Shown here piece after piece: positions 9,882 through 20,418 of a DNA stretch of 64,000 nt; positions within the stretch are counted from its first letter, which is position 1, and every line of letters begins with the position of its first letter. Position numbers and translations under genes: made by a program. The notes beneath the pieces were generated by a model, which had not been told where the DNA came from, ran no database searches, and saw only the letters and a program-made list of their open reading frames with translations. Origin of the DNA: Caballeronia pedi (GTDB lineage Bacteria > Pseudomonadota > Gammaproteobacteria > Burkholderiales > Burkholderiaceae); NCBI RefSeq assembly GCF_001544915.2, contig NZ_FCOE02000003.1:124001-188000 (forward strand), in the 5' to 3' direction.

Positions 9882-12800
9882 ATGGCCGATCTGTTGCATT
9901 TCCCGAGCACTGCACTGCACTTGCGGCCGCGCAGCGAGGCCCTGGCGCTCGAACAGCGCATTTTGTTCGACGGCGCCGCGGCCGCTGCGGCCGATCATCA
10001 GCATCACGCGGACCCCGCACACGCTGCGGCCACAGGCGAGCCCGCCGCCGCGCCGGAGGTGCGCCCGAGCACGACCGCGCCGCCCGCACCCGTTGCGGCG
10101 CCACCTGCCGCAACGCCCGTCACGCCCCGTAACCTGGTGGTGTTCGACAGCCGCGTCGAAAACGGCAGCGAACTGCTCGCGCAAGCGCCGGCCGGAACGC
10201 AGGTTCTCGTGGTGCAACCCGGACAGGACGCCGTCGGTGCGATCTCGGCTGCCCTGGCCGGCATGGGCCACGCGGATTCGGTGCAAATCTTCTCGCACGG
10301 CGCGACGGGCCAGTTCACCCTCGGCAATCAGACCTTCACGAGCACGACGCTCGCACAGCTGGCCGATGCCCTCGGCACATGGCGCAGCCATCTGAACCGC
10401 GACGCGGACATCGAGCTGTACGGATGCGACATCGGCGCGGGCGATGCGGGCAAGGCACTCGTGCAGACCCTCGCAAGCACGACGGGCGCAACCGTCGGCG
10501 CATCCGACGATGCAACCGGCAGCGCCGCGCTCGGCGGCGACTGGACACTCGAAGTGACGAGCGGCACGCTCGACAAACCGATCGCGCTCTCCGCCTACGC
10601 GCTCGCGCACTACGACCACCTGCTCGCCGACGCAAGTCCGACGGTCACGCTCGGGACCGCCACGCAGGACGTCCTGCTCGGCAATCAGTTCTCCTTCGGT
10701 GTCTCTTTCACGAACACGTCGACGCAGGTCGGATACGGCCCTTATGTCGATCTCCTGATGCCCTCCACGGGCCGCGACGGCAACGATGGCGTCACGTTCG
10801 TCTCCGCGAGCTATCTCGGCCAGGCGGTCACGGCCTTCACCATCACGTTCGATGCCAACGGCCGCGCGGTGCATCCGCTTGCGAAGGACGCGAGCGGCAA
10901 CGCGCTCGTGGTCAACGCCGCCACGTACGGCCTGCGCCCCGGCGATGCGCTCGTCGTGCTCGAACTGCCGTTCGCGAGCGTCGCGCAGGGGCAACCCGCG
11001 ATCACGGTGCAAGTCAACGCGCAGTTGAGCAATCTTGCCGACACGGCGTTCTCCAACAGCAGCCCCGACCTGACGATCGGCGCGCGCGGCGGATTCCAGT
11101 TCGGCAACGACTCGCTCGACAATCCCACGGCGGACCCGACGATCATCGAGGCCGCGCTGCGGGACTTCACCGTGCATCCGACCGTCGTCTCGCTGACGCA
11201 GACCGTCAACACGCCCGAAGGCGAGACGGCCACCGGACCCAACTTCGTGCGCACGGAGACCGTCACCGCGACCGCCGCCACCGGACAGACGCTCACCGAT
11301 GTTGTCATCAATCAGGACGTCCCCGCAAACGTTCAAATCACCGCGATCACGCCGGGCGCGGGCGGCACGATCACGTCGCTCACCCTGGAGGACGGGTCGG
11401 TGTTGACCAACGCAACACTCATCGACGCGGCGATCAACAGCGACACCGTGTTCATCCGTTCGTACTCGGTGGAATACGCGAGTCTCAGCGGTTCGGTCGA
11501 TACCGTGGTCAGCTTCTACGTGCCGCAGACGAATGCGTCCGGCGCCAGCGTGATCAATCCGACCACGGGCGCGCCGGTGAGCATCGCGTTCGGCACGGCA
11601 TCGGGAAGCGGCCAGTGGGTCCCGCTCGATCCGCGCGATCTCACGCCGCCGGATACGAGCATCGCCTTCACCGACACCGCCGATGGCACCGGCACGACCT
11701 TCGTCGCCAAGGCCGCGACGCTGGAGAAGCAGGTCAGCGAGCAAACCGACACCGGCACGGCGGGCGTCACGCCCGGCGATACGCTCGCCTATGCCCTCGA
11801 TGTCGCGCTGTCCGATTACTTCGCGCTCGGCAAGACGCAGCTCGGCGCGGGACAGTTCATCGTGACGGACCAGCTCGGCGATGGCCAGACGCTCACCGGC
11901 ACACCGACGTTCACCTACACGCAGGACGGCGTCACGCACACCATCGCGCTCGTCTCGACGCGCACCGTCAACGCAAACGGCACGACCACGCTCGCCTTCG
12001 ACATCGGCGCGTCGATCGCGGCGGCGGGCGCGTTGCGGCCCGGCGCGCTGGCGGGCGACATCATCTCCGATGGCATCAGGCAGGGCGCGACGACTGCTCG
12101 CATCGACTATCTCGCGGTGGTCGGCCAGCGCTACGCGAGCAACTACACACAGAGCGACATCAACGAGGGCGATTCTTTCGGCAATCACGCGACCGTCGCC
12201 GCGACGCTGCTGCTCGACCGGCTCAACCTGACGGGCGGCTCGCTGAGCGATGACTCGTCGACGACGAGCACGGTGCCCACGCATCAAGTCGACATCGCGC
12301 TCGTCACGGTCAACGGGACGACGCCGCCCGCAAGCGGCGAGCTGAATCCGGGCGACGTCGTCAGCTTCAGCCTGCGCTACGACCTCGTCACCGGCGACTA
12401 CGAGCGGTTCTCGATCGCGGCCTATCTGCCGCTGCCGCTCCTGAGCGCGACCGGCATCAACTGGACGCAGGGCAGCGGCGTCGGCCAGTGGAGCTTCGGC
12501 GCGGCCAATACGAACGCGGGCGGCCTCGTCAGCGTGACCGAAGGCAGCGGCAACTCGCTCGTGTTCGACTTCGGCAGCTTCGCGACGAACGCCACGGGCG
12601 GCAGCACCATCCAGATTCTCTTCACGATGCGCGTGGGCGATCAGCCTTACGCCGATCAGCGCTCGTTCGACGTGCTCGCGCAGTCGAATCAGGTCACGAC
12701 GATCGCGCACACGCCGCTCGTATCGTCCGATGTCGCCGCAGTCGCCTCCGTGGCCGAACCGGTGCTCGACATCCGGCAGGGCGTCGTGTCGAGCAGCGAC

Positions 12801-15800
12801 GGCACCGTGTCCGGCACGAGCGGAACCTGGAATGCGCCGGGCAGTACCGGCGTGCCCTTCGCGGGGTCGGTCACGAACGTTGCCGCCGTCGACGGCAACG
12901 TCAGCGGCATCGACGGCGGCGATACCGTGCGTCTCGCCACCGCGATCAAGAACACGGGCGGCGGCGGCGCGTTCGACGCCGCGACCACCGTCACCCTGCC
13001 CAGCGGGCTTCAGTTCGTCGGCGGCAGTCTCGCGGCGGCCGATCTCGCCATCTATCGCGGCGACGGCACGCGACTGACGGCCGGCGTGGACTACAGCGTG
13101 AGCGGCAACACGATCACCTTTCTCGACGCAGGCGGCGTCGCGACGCTGACTGCCGGACGCGCCGGCACGGCGGCGGATCAGGCGGGCTCGAACGTCGTCG
13201 TCATCACTTACGATGCGACGGTCGTCAATGGCATCGCCGCTGGCAGCACGCTGCGGACGAGCGCCGCGCTCACGCATTACGCGAGCGTCGAGGGCGGCAC
13301 GGACTTCACGCCGACCGATCTCACCGACACGGCCAACGAGCAGATCGCCGCCCCCACCGTCAGCGTGCAGTACGGCGGGGGCACCCTCGACGACGCCGAT
13401 TCGAGCGCTAGCCACACGACCGGCAGCGACCTCGTGATCGGCGAGAGCATGACTTACGACATCGTGGTGACGCTGCCCGAAGGCGGCACGCGCAATCTGC
13501 GCGTCGACGACCTGATTCCCGCCGGCCTGCGTCTGGACACGAGCTTCAACGGCGGGCTCGGCTATCAGATCATCACGACCGCCGCGGGCAGCGCCGCGCT
13601 CGCGGCGGACTTCAACGGCAGCGTGAGCGTGGCGAGCCTCGCGGCCTTGTCGGGCCAACTGGGTGCGGACGGCGCGGGCGCGCGCTGGACTTTCGCGACC
13701 TCCGCCGCCACCGCCGACAACAACGGCGCGAACGATTCCTTCGTGATCCGCGTGCATCTGGTGGCGAGCAACACGACCGGCAATCAGGCGGGCGTGACGC
13801 TCGCCGACCCCGGCCGGCTGGTCTACAGCGATCCGGACGGCGACACGCCCAACGGCGCGGCCGCGCTCGATCGCACCGTCGCGCAGAGCGGCGCTGCGCC
13901 GGCCGTCGTGATCCGCGAGCCGACGCTGCAAGTGACGCAGACGACGCCCGCGCTGCCGCGCTTCGGTGTCGATCAGGGCGACACGGTCGAGTACGACATC
14001 ACGATCAGCAACGGCGCGGCCGCAACCGATTTCAACGCGTTCGACGTGAGCTTTCTCGATACGCTGCCCGTGCAGCTCGGCAATCTGGCGATCGTCGGCG
14101 TCACGTATCAGAACGGCGCGACCAATCACGGCGGCCCGGATTTCGAACTGGCGAGCGGCCAGTTGCGCACGGCGGCGGGCGCGAACGTCGATATCGCGAA
14201 AGGCGGCAGCGTGACGATCCGCGTGTCCGGAACGGTGCTCGCGTCGGCGGCGAGCGTGCCGTCGTTCGACAACACCGCGACGGCCCGGTGGACGAGCCTC
14301 GACGGAACCACTTCGGCCAGCGCCGATCCCGCTGGCGAGCGCACCGGCGCGGACGGCCTGCTCAACAGCGGCGCGCTCAACGATTACCGCACGAGCGCGA
14401 CCCTGACGGTGCCGGTCGCGCAGGTGGTGACGATTTCGCGCGTGGGCGGTGTCGCGGACACGCCTGCGCCCTCGCCCACGGACGCAGCGGACGAAAGCGT
14501 CACCGTGGGTGAAGTGATTCGATACCGCGTGGTCTCGCTGCTCGCCGAGGGCGCCACCAACGACTACTCGTTGCAGATCACGCTGCAGAACGGCCTGCGG
14601 TTCATCAACGACGGCACGGCGCGCATCGTCTTCATCTCGAACAATGGCATCACGACGGACCTCACCAGTCTCATCACCGGCGGCGCGCTCAACGAAACCG
14701 GCAACGAAACGAGCCCCGAGGCGCTGCCGATCACGCCGGACCTGTCGGGCGCCGCGCCCACGGGCGTGCTCAACGCGGCGAACATCAGCGTCGCCACGGA
14801 CGCGAACGGCAACGAGACGATCACGTTCCGGCTCGGCAATATCGTCAACCCGGACAACGACGCCGACCTCGAAGGCATCTCGCTCGAATTCAACACGCGC
14901 GTGGCGAATCAGGCATCCAATGTCGCGGGCGCGGCGCTCACGATGAGCGCCGTCGACCGCTCTGGCACCAACCTGCTGTCGACCGCGGATTCGGTGCGCG
15001 AGGATATCGTCGAGCCGAATTTCACCGGCGTGCAGAAGCAGGTCTACGGCTTCGATCCGGGCGTCGGCGCGAACAGCGGCACGGCTCAGGTCGATGTGCG
15101 CTTCACGCAGAGCGGCACGTCACCGGCCTACGACGTCGTACTCACCGACAGCTTCACGGGCGCGACCGGCTATACGTTCGACCATCTCGTCATCAACGGC
15201 ACGACGTACACCGCAGCGCAGCTCGCGGGCATCGGCGCGGCGGTGGACACGAGCAACGGCCTTCGCCTCACCTTCGCCGAACTCGCGGTGAACAGCCAGG
15301 TGCAGGTGTTCTACTCCGCCGATGTGCCCAACGGCGCGCCCATCGCACCGACCAACGCGACGCTCACCTGGACCAGCCTGCCCGACAGCTTCACGAACTG
15401 GGGCGGTTCGGGCATCGGCGTCGCGGGCACGGCGGACGGCGAGCGCACCGGCGCGGGCACGAGCCCCAACACCTACGTTCGCACGAGCGCGGCGGGACTC
15501 GGCGTGGTGAGCGGCACGCTGTGGGACGACACGGCGTCCGCGACGGCATCCGCCACGCCCGACGGCCCCGGGCTCGCCGGTCAGAGCGTCACGCTGACCT
15601 GGGCGGGCGTCGATGGCAATCTCGCCACCACCGCCGACAATCTCGCCTACACCGCCACCACCGACGCGAACGGACACTACGCATTCGGCGTGCTGCCGCT
15701 CGGCGTCTACCGCATCCAGGCGCCTACGGGCACGATCACGTATCCGCAGCCGGTCGGCGCGCTCGCCGTGCGCATCGACAGCGACGCGGCCACGCCGCTC

Positions 15801-18800
15801 GGCACCATCGGCTTCACGCTCGCGGATGGCGGCACGGCGAGCGCCAATGCCGGCTACGTCGAGCAGAACGATGCGCCCGTCAACACGCTGCCCGCATCGC
15901 CGACCGGTCTCGAAGACACGACGCTCGGTCTCGCGGGCATCACCGTGAGCGATGCGGACGCGGGCAGCGGCACGCTTCAGGTCGCGCTCAACGTGCTGCA
16001 CGGCACGCTTTTCCTGAGCGCCCTGCCCGCCGGCGTCGCCGAATCGGGCGATCACACCGCGATGCTTACGCTGACGGGCACGCTCGCTTCGCTGAACAGC
16101 GCGCTCGCGAACCTGCAATATCTCGGCAACGCGAACTTCAACGGCCCGGATACGCTCACGGTCAGCACCAACGACCGCGGCAACTTCGGCGACTTCAACG
16201 GCAACGGCATCCCGGGCGAAGCGGCCGATGCGCGCATCGCCATCAGCACGCTGCCGATCACGATCACGGCGGTCAACGACACGCCGGTAGCCGTCCCCGA
16301 TGCGGCGAGCGCGACCGAAGCCGGCGGCAACGCCAACGCGCAGCCGGGCGTCGATCCAACCGGCAACGTGCTCAACAACGATACGGACGTCGATATCGCT
16401 ACCAACGGCGACGCGTTGCGCGTCGTGCAGTTGGCCAACCAGAGCGGCGCGAGCATCTTCCTGCCGAACGTGGGGCGCGGCGTCATCGCCGGGCTGTATG
16501 GCACGCTGAGCCTCGGCGCGAACGGCGGCTATCAGTACGTCGTCGACAATGCCAATGCCGCCGTGCAGGCGCTGCGGCTCTCCGGCCAGACGCTGACCGA
16601 ACGCTTCACCTACGTGATCGACGACAGCGCGAACGCGAGCGCCAGCACGACGCTCACCGTGACGATCCACGGCGCGAACGACACGCCGATCGGCGTCGAC
16701 GACAACGGAACGGCTACCGAAGCGGGGGGCGTCGCGAACGGCACGCCCGGCAGCAATGCGATCGGCAACGTGCTCACCAACGACACCGACGTCGACAGCG
16801 CGGCGAACGGCGAGACGCATCGCGTGACGGGCATCACGAACCGGCCCGAAAGCGCGGTCGACGCGCCGCTCGCGACGGTCGCGGCGGGCACGACGAGCGG
16901 CAACGGCACGAGCATCGCGGGCGCGTTCGGCACGCTGATCATCGGCGCGGACGGCTCGTATCGCTATGTCATCGACAACAACAATGCGCAGGTGCAGGCG
17001 CTCGTACCCGCCGATGCCCCGCTCGTCGATACCTTCACCTACGCGCTGGCGGACGCGGGCGGGCTCTCCGATCTCGCCCAGTTGCGGATCGAAGTCCACG
17101 GCGCGAACGACAATCCCGTCGCGAGCAACGACGCGGGCGCGGCGAGCGCCGGTTCGGCCACCACCGGCGTGAATCCCGTCGACGCCACCGGCAACGTCAT
17201 CACGCAGGCGAGCCGCCCCGGCGCGACGACGCAACCTGGCGGCAACGGCATCGACACGGACGTCGACCATACCGACAATCCGAACACGCTTCTCGTGGTG
17301 AACGGCGTCCGAACGGGCGCCGAAGCGGCGGGCGGTAGCCTCACGGCGGTCGCCGTGGGCACGAACGCCGCGAACGGCACGAGCATCGCGGGCCTGTACG
17401 GCACGATCCGCATCGGCGCGAATGGCGCGTACGACTACACGGTGAACAGCAACAACGCGGCGGTGCGCGCGCTCGCAGCCGGCGCGACGCTCACCGAAAC
17501 CTTCACGTACCGCATCGTCGATACGAGCGGCCTCACCGATCAGGCGCAACTCGTCATTACCGTGCGCGGCGTCAACGATGCGCCGACGCCTCAGACCGAC
17601 ACGGGCCGCGCGGTGGAGGCAGGCGGCGTGAACAACGGCACGCCGGGCGTCGATCCGTCGGGCAACGTGCTCGCCAACGACAGCGATCCCGAACGCGACC
17701 CGCTTACGGTGACGGCGATCCGCACGGGCGCGTCGTCGGGCGCGGGCACGGCGGGCACGCTGGGCCAGCCGCTGCGCGGCACATACGGCAGCCTGACGCT
17801 CGGCGCGAATGGCGCGTGGCAATACGTCGTCGACAACGCCAACCCGAACGTGCAGGCGTTGCGGCTCGCGACCGACATTCTGACCGAGCGCTTCACCTAC
17901 ACAGTTGCGGACTCGCATGGCGCGGCGGCGCAGGCCGAGCTGGACATCGTCATTTCTGGCAAGAATGACAACCCGGTCGCGCAAAACGACGTGGCGAGCG
18001 CGATGGAAGCCGGCGGCACGCTCAACCAGACGCCGGGCGTCGATCCATCGGGCAACGTGCTCGTCAACGACACGGACGTCGATGCCGGCGACACCAAAGC
18101 CGTCGATGGCGTGCGAGCCGGCGCCGAAGCCTCGCCGGGCAGCTTCGCCGCCGTCGCGGGCGCGACCTCTGTGGCGGGCACTTACGGCACGTTCACGATC
18201 AACCCGGACGGCAGCTACACCTACGTCGTCGACAACAGCCTGCCTGCCGTGCAACGCCTGATCGTCGGGCAGAGCGTGCAGGAGACCTTCACCTACCGCA
18301 TGCACGACGCAGCAGGCGCGAGTGACACGGCGCAAATCTCCGTGCAGATTCGCGGCGCCTTCGATGCGCCCGTCGCCCGCAACGACTTCGCCATTGCAGC
18401 GGCGAACAACGGCAATGGCAGAGCCTTCGACGCAGTCGGCAACGTGCTCACCAACGACACCGACGTCGACCAGACCGACGCGCTCATCGGCAACGCGGCC
18501 CGTTCCGGCAGTGTGGGTCTGGGCGGGCCGTTGTCGGCGCTCGTGCCGGGCAGCAGCAGCAGCGTCGACGCGACGATTCTGCAAGGGCAGTTCGGCACGC
18601 TCTTCATCGGCGCGAACGGAACCTATGTCTATCGCGTGGATACGACCAATCCGACGGTCATCGCGCTGGGTCCGCTGCAAACCGTCAATGACGTCTTCAC
18701 GTATCAGGTGCGCGATCGCGGCAACCTCACGGACCTCGGGCAGCTCACGATCGTCGTGCGCGGCCGCAACGATGCGCCCGTCGTCCGCGACGACGCCGCA

Positions 18801-18992
18801 AGCGCCGTCGAGGCGGGCGGCGTGAACAACGCGACGCCCGGCGTCGATCCATCGGGCAACGTGCTCACCAACGACTCGGACCCCGACGGCGACGCCATCC
18901 ATGTGAGCGCCGTGCAGGGCGAAAGCGGCGCGGTCGGCACGCCGCTGCGAGGCGCATACGGCACGCTGACGATGAACGCCGACGGCACCTAG
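9882..18992 (+). CDS. Giant LEPR-XLL / DUF4347 / VCBS-repeat surface protein, prematurely stopped
   Basis: The frame encodes 3,036 residues before a TAG at 18990. The N-terminus carries a LEPR-XLL-like motif (LEQRILFDGA, residues 23-32), then a Pro/Ala-rich linker, then a DUF4347 domain (about 84-245; FDSRVENGSELLAQ, ELYGCDIGAG). There is no ordinary Sec signal. The middle (~250-1860) is a chain of Ig-like DUF11-type modules. A SdrD-B/Cna-B-like module (VSGTLWDD...GVYRIQAPTG) is near 1880-1990 and a cadherin-like module follows. VCBS repeats begin near 2130. Such proteins are very large surface or secreted adhesins. The ribosome site is weak (GAGGCG). The four downstream genes look like its export machinery. 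The same frame continues past the TAG to 20396, so this is a nonsense allele, a readthrough gene or a sequence error. Confidence 0.82.
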   Translation: MADLLHFPSTALHLRPRSEALALEQRILFDGAAAAAADHQHHADPAHAAATGEPAAAPEVRPSTTAPPAPVAAPPAATPVTPRNLVVFDSRVENGSELLAQAPAGTQVLVVQPGQDAVGAISAALAGMGHADSVQIFSHGATGQFTLGNQTFTSTTLAQLADALGTWRSHLNRDADIELYGCDIGAGDAGKALVQTLASTTGATVGASDDATGSAALGGDWTLEVTSGTLDKPIALSAYALAHYDHLLADASPTVTLGTATQDVLLGNQFSFGVSFTNTSTQVGYGPYVDLLMPSTGRDGNDGVTFVSASYLGQAVTAFTITFDANGRAVHPLAKDASGNALVVNAATYGLRPGDALVVLELPFASVAQGQPAITVQVNAQLSNLADTAFSNSSPDLTIGARGGFQFGNDSLDNPTADPTIIEAALRDFTVHPTVVSLTQTVNTPEGETATGPNFVRTETVTATAATGQTLTDVVINQDVPANVQITAITPGAGGTITSLTLEDGSVLTNATLIDAAINSDTVFIRSYSVEYASLSGSVDTVVSFYVPQTNASGASVINPTTGAPVSIAFGTASGSGQWVPLDPRDLTPPDTSIAFTDTADGTGTTFVAKAATLEKQVSEQTDTGTAGVTPGDTLAYALDVALSDYFALGKTQLGAGQFIVTDQLGDGQTLTGTPTFTYTQDGVTHTIALVSTRTVNANGTTTLAFDIGASIAAAGALRPGALAGDIISDGIRQGATTARIDYLAVVGQRYASNYTQSDINEGDSFGNHATVAATLLLDRLNLTGGSLSDDSSTTSTVPTHQVDIALVTVNGTTPPASGELNPGDVVSFSLRYDLVTGDYERFSIAAYLPLPLLSATGINWTQGSGVGQWSFGAANTNAGGLVSVTEGSGNSLVFDFGSFATNATGGSTIQILFTMRVGDQPYADQRSFDVLAQSNQVTTIAHTPLVSSDVAAVASVAEPVLDIRQGVVSSSDGTVSGTSGTWNAPGSTGVPFAGSVTNVAAVDGNVSGIDGGDTVRLATAIKNTGGGGAFDAATTVTLPSGLQFVGGSLAAADLAIYRGDGTRLTAGVDYSVSGNTITFLDAGGVATLTAGRAGTAADQAGSNVVVITYDATVVNGIAAGSTLRTSAALTHYASVEGGTDFTPTDLTDTANEQIAAPTVSVQYGGGTLDDADSSASHTTGSDLVIGESMTYDIVVTLPEGGTRNLRVDDLIPAGLRLDTSFNGGLGYQIITTAAGSAALAADFNGSVSVASLAALSGQLGADGAGARWTFATSAATADNNGANDSFVIRVHLVASNTTGNQAGVTLADPGRLVYSDPDGDTPNGAAALDRTVAQSGAAPAVVIREPTLQVTQTTPALPRFGVDQGDTVEYDITISNGAAATDFNAFDVSFLDTLPVQLGNLAIVGVTYQNGATNHGGPDFELASGQLRTAAGANVDIAKGGSVTIRVSGTVLASAASVPSFDNTATARWTSLDGTTSASADPAGERTGADGLLNSGALNDYRTSATLTVPVAQVVTISRVGGVADTPAPSPTDAADESVTVGEVIRYRVVSLLAEGATNDYSLQITLQNGLRFINDGTARIVFISNNGITTDLTSLITGGALNETGNETSPEALPITPDLSGAAPTGVLNAANISVATDANGNETITFRLGNIVNPDNDADLEGISLEFNTRVANQASNVAGAALTMSAVDRSGTNLLSTADSVREDIVEPNFTGVQKQVYGFDPGVGANSGTAQVDVRFTQSGTSPAYDVVLTDSFTGATGYTFDHLVINGTTYTAAQLAGIGAAVDTSNGLRLTFAELAVNSQVQVFYSADVPNGAPIAPTNATLTWTSLPDSFTNWGGSGIGVAGTADGERTGAGTSPNTYVRTSAAGLGVVSGTLWDDTASATASATPDGPGLAGQSVTLTWAGVDGNLATTADNLAYTATTDANGHYAFGVLPLGVYRIQAPTGTITYPQPVGALAVRIDSDAATPLGTIGFTLADGGTASANAGYVEQNDAPVNTLPASPTGLEDTTLGLAGITVSDADAGSGTLQVALNVLHGTLFLSALPAGVAESGDHTAMLTLTGTLASLNSALANLQYLGNANFNGPDTLTVSTNDRGNFGDFNGNGIPGEAADARIAISTLPITITAVNDTPVAVPDAASATEAGGNANAQPGVDPTGNVLNNDTDVDIATNGDALRVVQLANQSGASIFLPNVGRGVIAGLYGTLSLGANGGYQYVVDNANAAVQALRLSGQTLTERFTYVIDDSANASASTTLTVTIHGANDTPIGVDDNGTATEAGGVANGTPGSNAIGNVLTNDTDVDSAANGETHRVTGITNRPESAVDAPLATVAAGTTSGNGTSIAGAFGTLIIGADGSYRYVIDNNNAQVQALVPADAPLVDTFTYALADAGGLSDLAQLRIEVHGANDNPVASNDAGAASAGSATTGVNPVDATGNVITQASRPGATTQPGGNGIDTDVDHTDNPNTLLVVNGVRTGAEAAGGSLTAVAVGTNAANGTSIAGLYGTIRIGANGAYDYTVNSNNAAVRALAAGATLTETFTYRIVDTSGLTDQAQLVITVRGVNDAPTPQTDTGRAVEAGGVNNGTPGVDPSGNVLANDSDPERDPLTVTAIRTGASSGAGTAGTLGQPLRGTYGSLTLGANGAWQYVVDNANPNVQALRLATDILTERFTYTVADSHGAAAQAELDIVISGKNDNPVAQNDVASAMEAGGTLNQTPGVDPSGNVLVNDTDVDAGDTKAVDGVRAGAEASPGSFAAVAGATSVAGTYGTFTINPDGSYTYVVDNSLPAVQRLIVGQSVQETFTYRMHDAAGASDTAQISVQIRGAFDAPVARNDFAIAAANNGNGRAFDAVGNVLTNDTDVDQTDALIGNAARSGSVGLGGPLSALVPGSSSSVDATILQGQFGTLFIGANGTYVYRVDTTNPTVIALGPLQTVNDVFTYQVRDRGNLTDLGQLTIVVRGRNDAPVVRDDAASAVEAGGVNNATPGVDPSGNVLTNDSDPDGDAIHVSAVQGESGAVGTPLRGAYGTLTMNADGT

Positions 18993-19880
18993 CGCTATGC
19001 CGTCGAGAATGCATCGGCTGCGGTGCAGGCGCTGCGCACGAGCGGCCAGACGCTGCAGGACGTGTTCACTTATACGAGCGAGGATTTTCTCGGCGCGCAG
19101 GGCACGGCGCAATTGCGCGTCACCATCGAAGGCCGCAACGACGCGCCCGTTGCGCGCGACGACAGCAGCACCGCGATCGAAGCCGGCGGCGTGAACAACG
19201 GCACGCCGGGACGCGACGCCACCGGCAACGTCCTCGCCAACGATACCGACGTCGACAGTGCGGCCAATGGCGAGTCGAAGCAGGTCGCGGGCATCGCGAA
19301 CGACGCGGGCGGCAGCGCCGAAGCGGGACACGCGCTCGCGGGGCACTACGGCACGCTCGTCGTGAATGCGAACGGCGGCTATGACTACGTCGTGGATAAC
19401 GGCAATGCGGCCGTGCAGGCGCTGCGCACGAGCGGCGACACGCTCACCGAAACCTTTGCGTACCGCATGCGCGACACGGCCGGCGCGACCTCGCAGGCCA
19501 CGCTCACGCTCACGATCCACGGCGCCGACGACACACCCGCCCCGCACGACGACAGCAACGTCGCGAGCGATCAGACGCCCGCGCCGCAGGCACGCGGCAA
19601 CGTGCTCCCGAATGACGGCGATGTCGATGCGAACGATCATCTCGACGTCGCCGGCGCGCAGTCGGAAACCGGCGCGACCGCCGCGCCGGGACATGCGCTG
19701 GCGGGCCGCTACGGCACGCTCACGCTGAACGCGGACGGCACGTACACCTACGCGATCGACCTGACGAACCCGCAAGTGCTGGCGGCGGCCGGGCTCGGTC
19801 AGGTGCTGGCGGACACGTTCACCTACACCGTGAGCGACACCGCGGGCGCGACCGCGCAAGCCGCGCTGGTGATCCATCTC
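16260..19880 (+). repeat. Nine tandem VCBS-type repeats within the giant adhesin
   Basis: Each unit of roughly 110-150 codons starts near NDxPV, continues with variants of EAGGVNNGTPGVDPSGNVLTNDTDVD, then GTYGTL...NADGTYTYVVDN and ends with a TLTETFTYR.D block. The nine units begin with NDTPV, NDTPI, NDNPV, NDAPT, NDNPV, FDAPV, NDAPV, NDAPV and DDTPA. The seventh contains the TAG stop. At the DNA level the repeats are similar but not identical, so recombination or assembly collapse is possible. Confidence 0.8.
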
Positions 19881-20396
19881 GACATCTCGTCGCCCTATAT
19901 TCCGCCAGCGGGCGCGGGCCCTTACTGGAACCAGGCGCTCGCGACGACGGGCAACGTGCAGACGGAGCAGAACATCGTGCCTGTCGTGCTCGTGACGCCC
20001 GTCGTCGAGGCGGATGCCGTGCGCGCGACCGAGCGCGCTCGCGAGGCGGACGGCAGCCAGATCGGCTGGCCGCTCGAACCCGACACATCATTGGCGTCCC
20101 GCACGATGCCCGAGCTTCAGCCTGGCGAATTCGTCGGCCGGACAGTACGCGACAGTCAACTCGCGAGCACCTTCGATCAGGCGTCGATATTCGGCCGTCA
20201 CGGACGCGTGAGCCTCGATGCGGACGGTCTGCTCGCCGACCCTTCGGTGTTCGCCGCGCTCGCGAACCATTTGACGGACGGCATGCATCCGCCCGTCGAA
20301 AGGGAGCCGGTAAAGACCGCGCAAGGCTTCGCGTCGCAATTGCATGAAGCCGCGCGCAAGCTGCCCGCGATGCGCGGCGGCGCGGCCAGCCGCTAG
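18993..20396 (+). pseudogene. C-terminal continuation of the giant VCBS protein after the in-frame TAG
   Basis: The frame after the TAG at 18990-18992 is the same as that of the giant gene, and the sequence completes the interrupted repeat: NADGT, stop, then RYAVENASAAVQALRTSG. The consensus has an aromatic residue where the TAG stands. Two more VCBS repeats follow, then a non-repetitive tail of about 170 residues from DISSPYIPPAGAGPYW to the stop at 20394-20396. That tail probably carries the export or anchoring information, so losing it would matter. A start inside this part (for example at 19023) has no convincing ribosome site. Confidence 0.7.
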
Positions 20397-20418
20397 CTCT
20401 CGAACGAGGATTCGCGCC

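Noticed and set aside
10379..12253. Long plus-strand frame in another phase within the adhesin gene
   Set aside because: Arg-rich out-of-phase translation with no domain; the in-phase product has clear DUF4347 and Ig-like modules.
9720..14129. A 1,469-codon minus-strand open frame opposite the adhesin gene
   Set aside because: It is rich in Arg, Ala, Gly and His-like shadow composition, has no recognisable domain, and mirrors the strong codon bias of the repetitive adhesin gene on the other strand.
18990..18992. TAG considered as a pyrrolysine or programmed recoding site
   Set aside because: There is no recognisable downstream recoding structure and pyrrolysine is not expected in this lineage; mutation, error or low-level readthrough are simpler.
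15120..19877. A 1,585-codon minus-strand open frame opposite the VCBS repeats
   Set aside because: Its internal repetition copies the repeat period of the adhesin and the composition is that of an antisense shadow in GC-rich DNA.
16260..19880. Regular repeats considered as a CRISPR array
   Set aside because: The repeats are long, coding, diverged and in frame; they are VCBS protein repeats, not short identical direct repeats with unique spacers.
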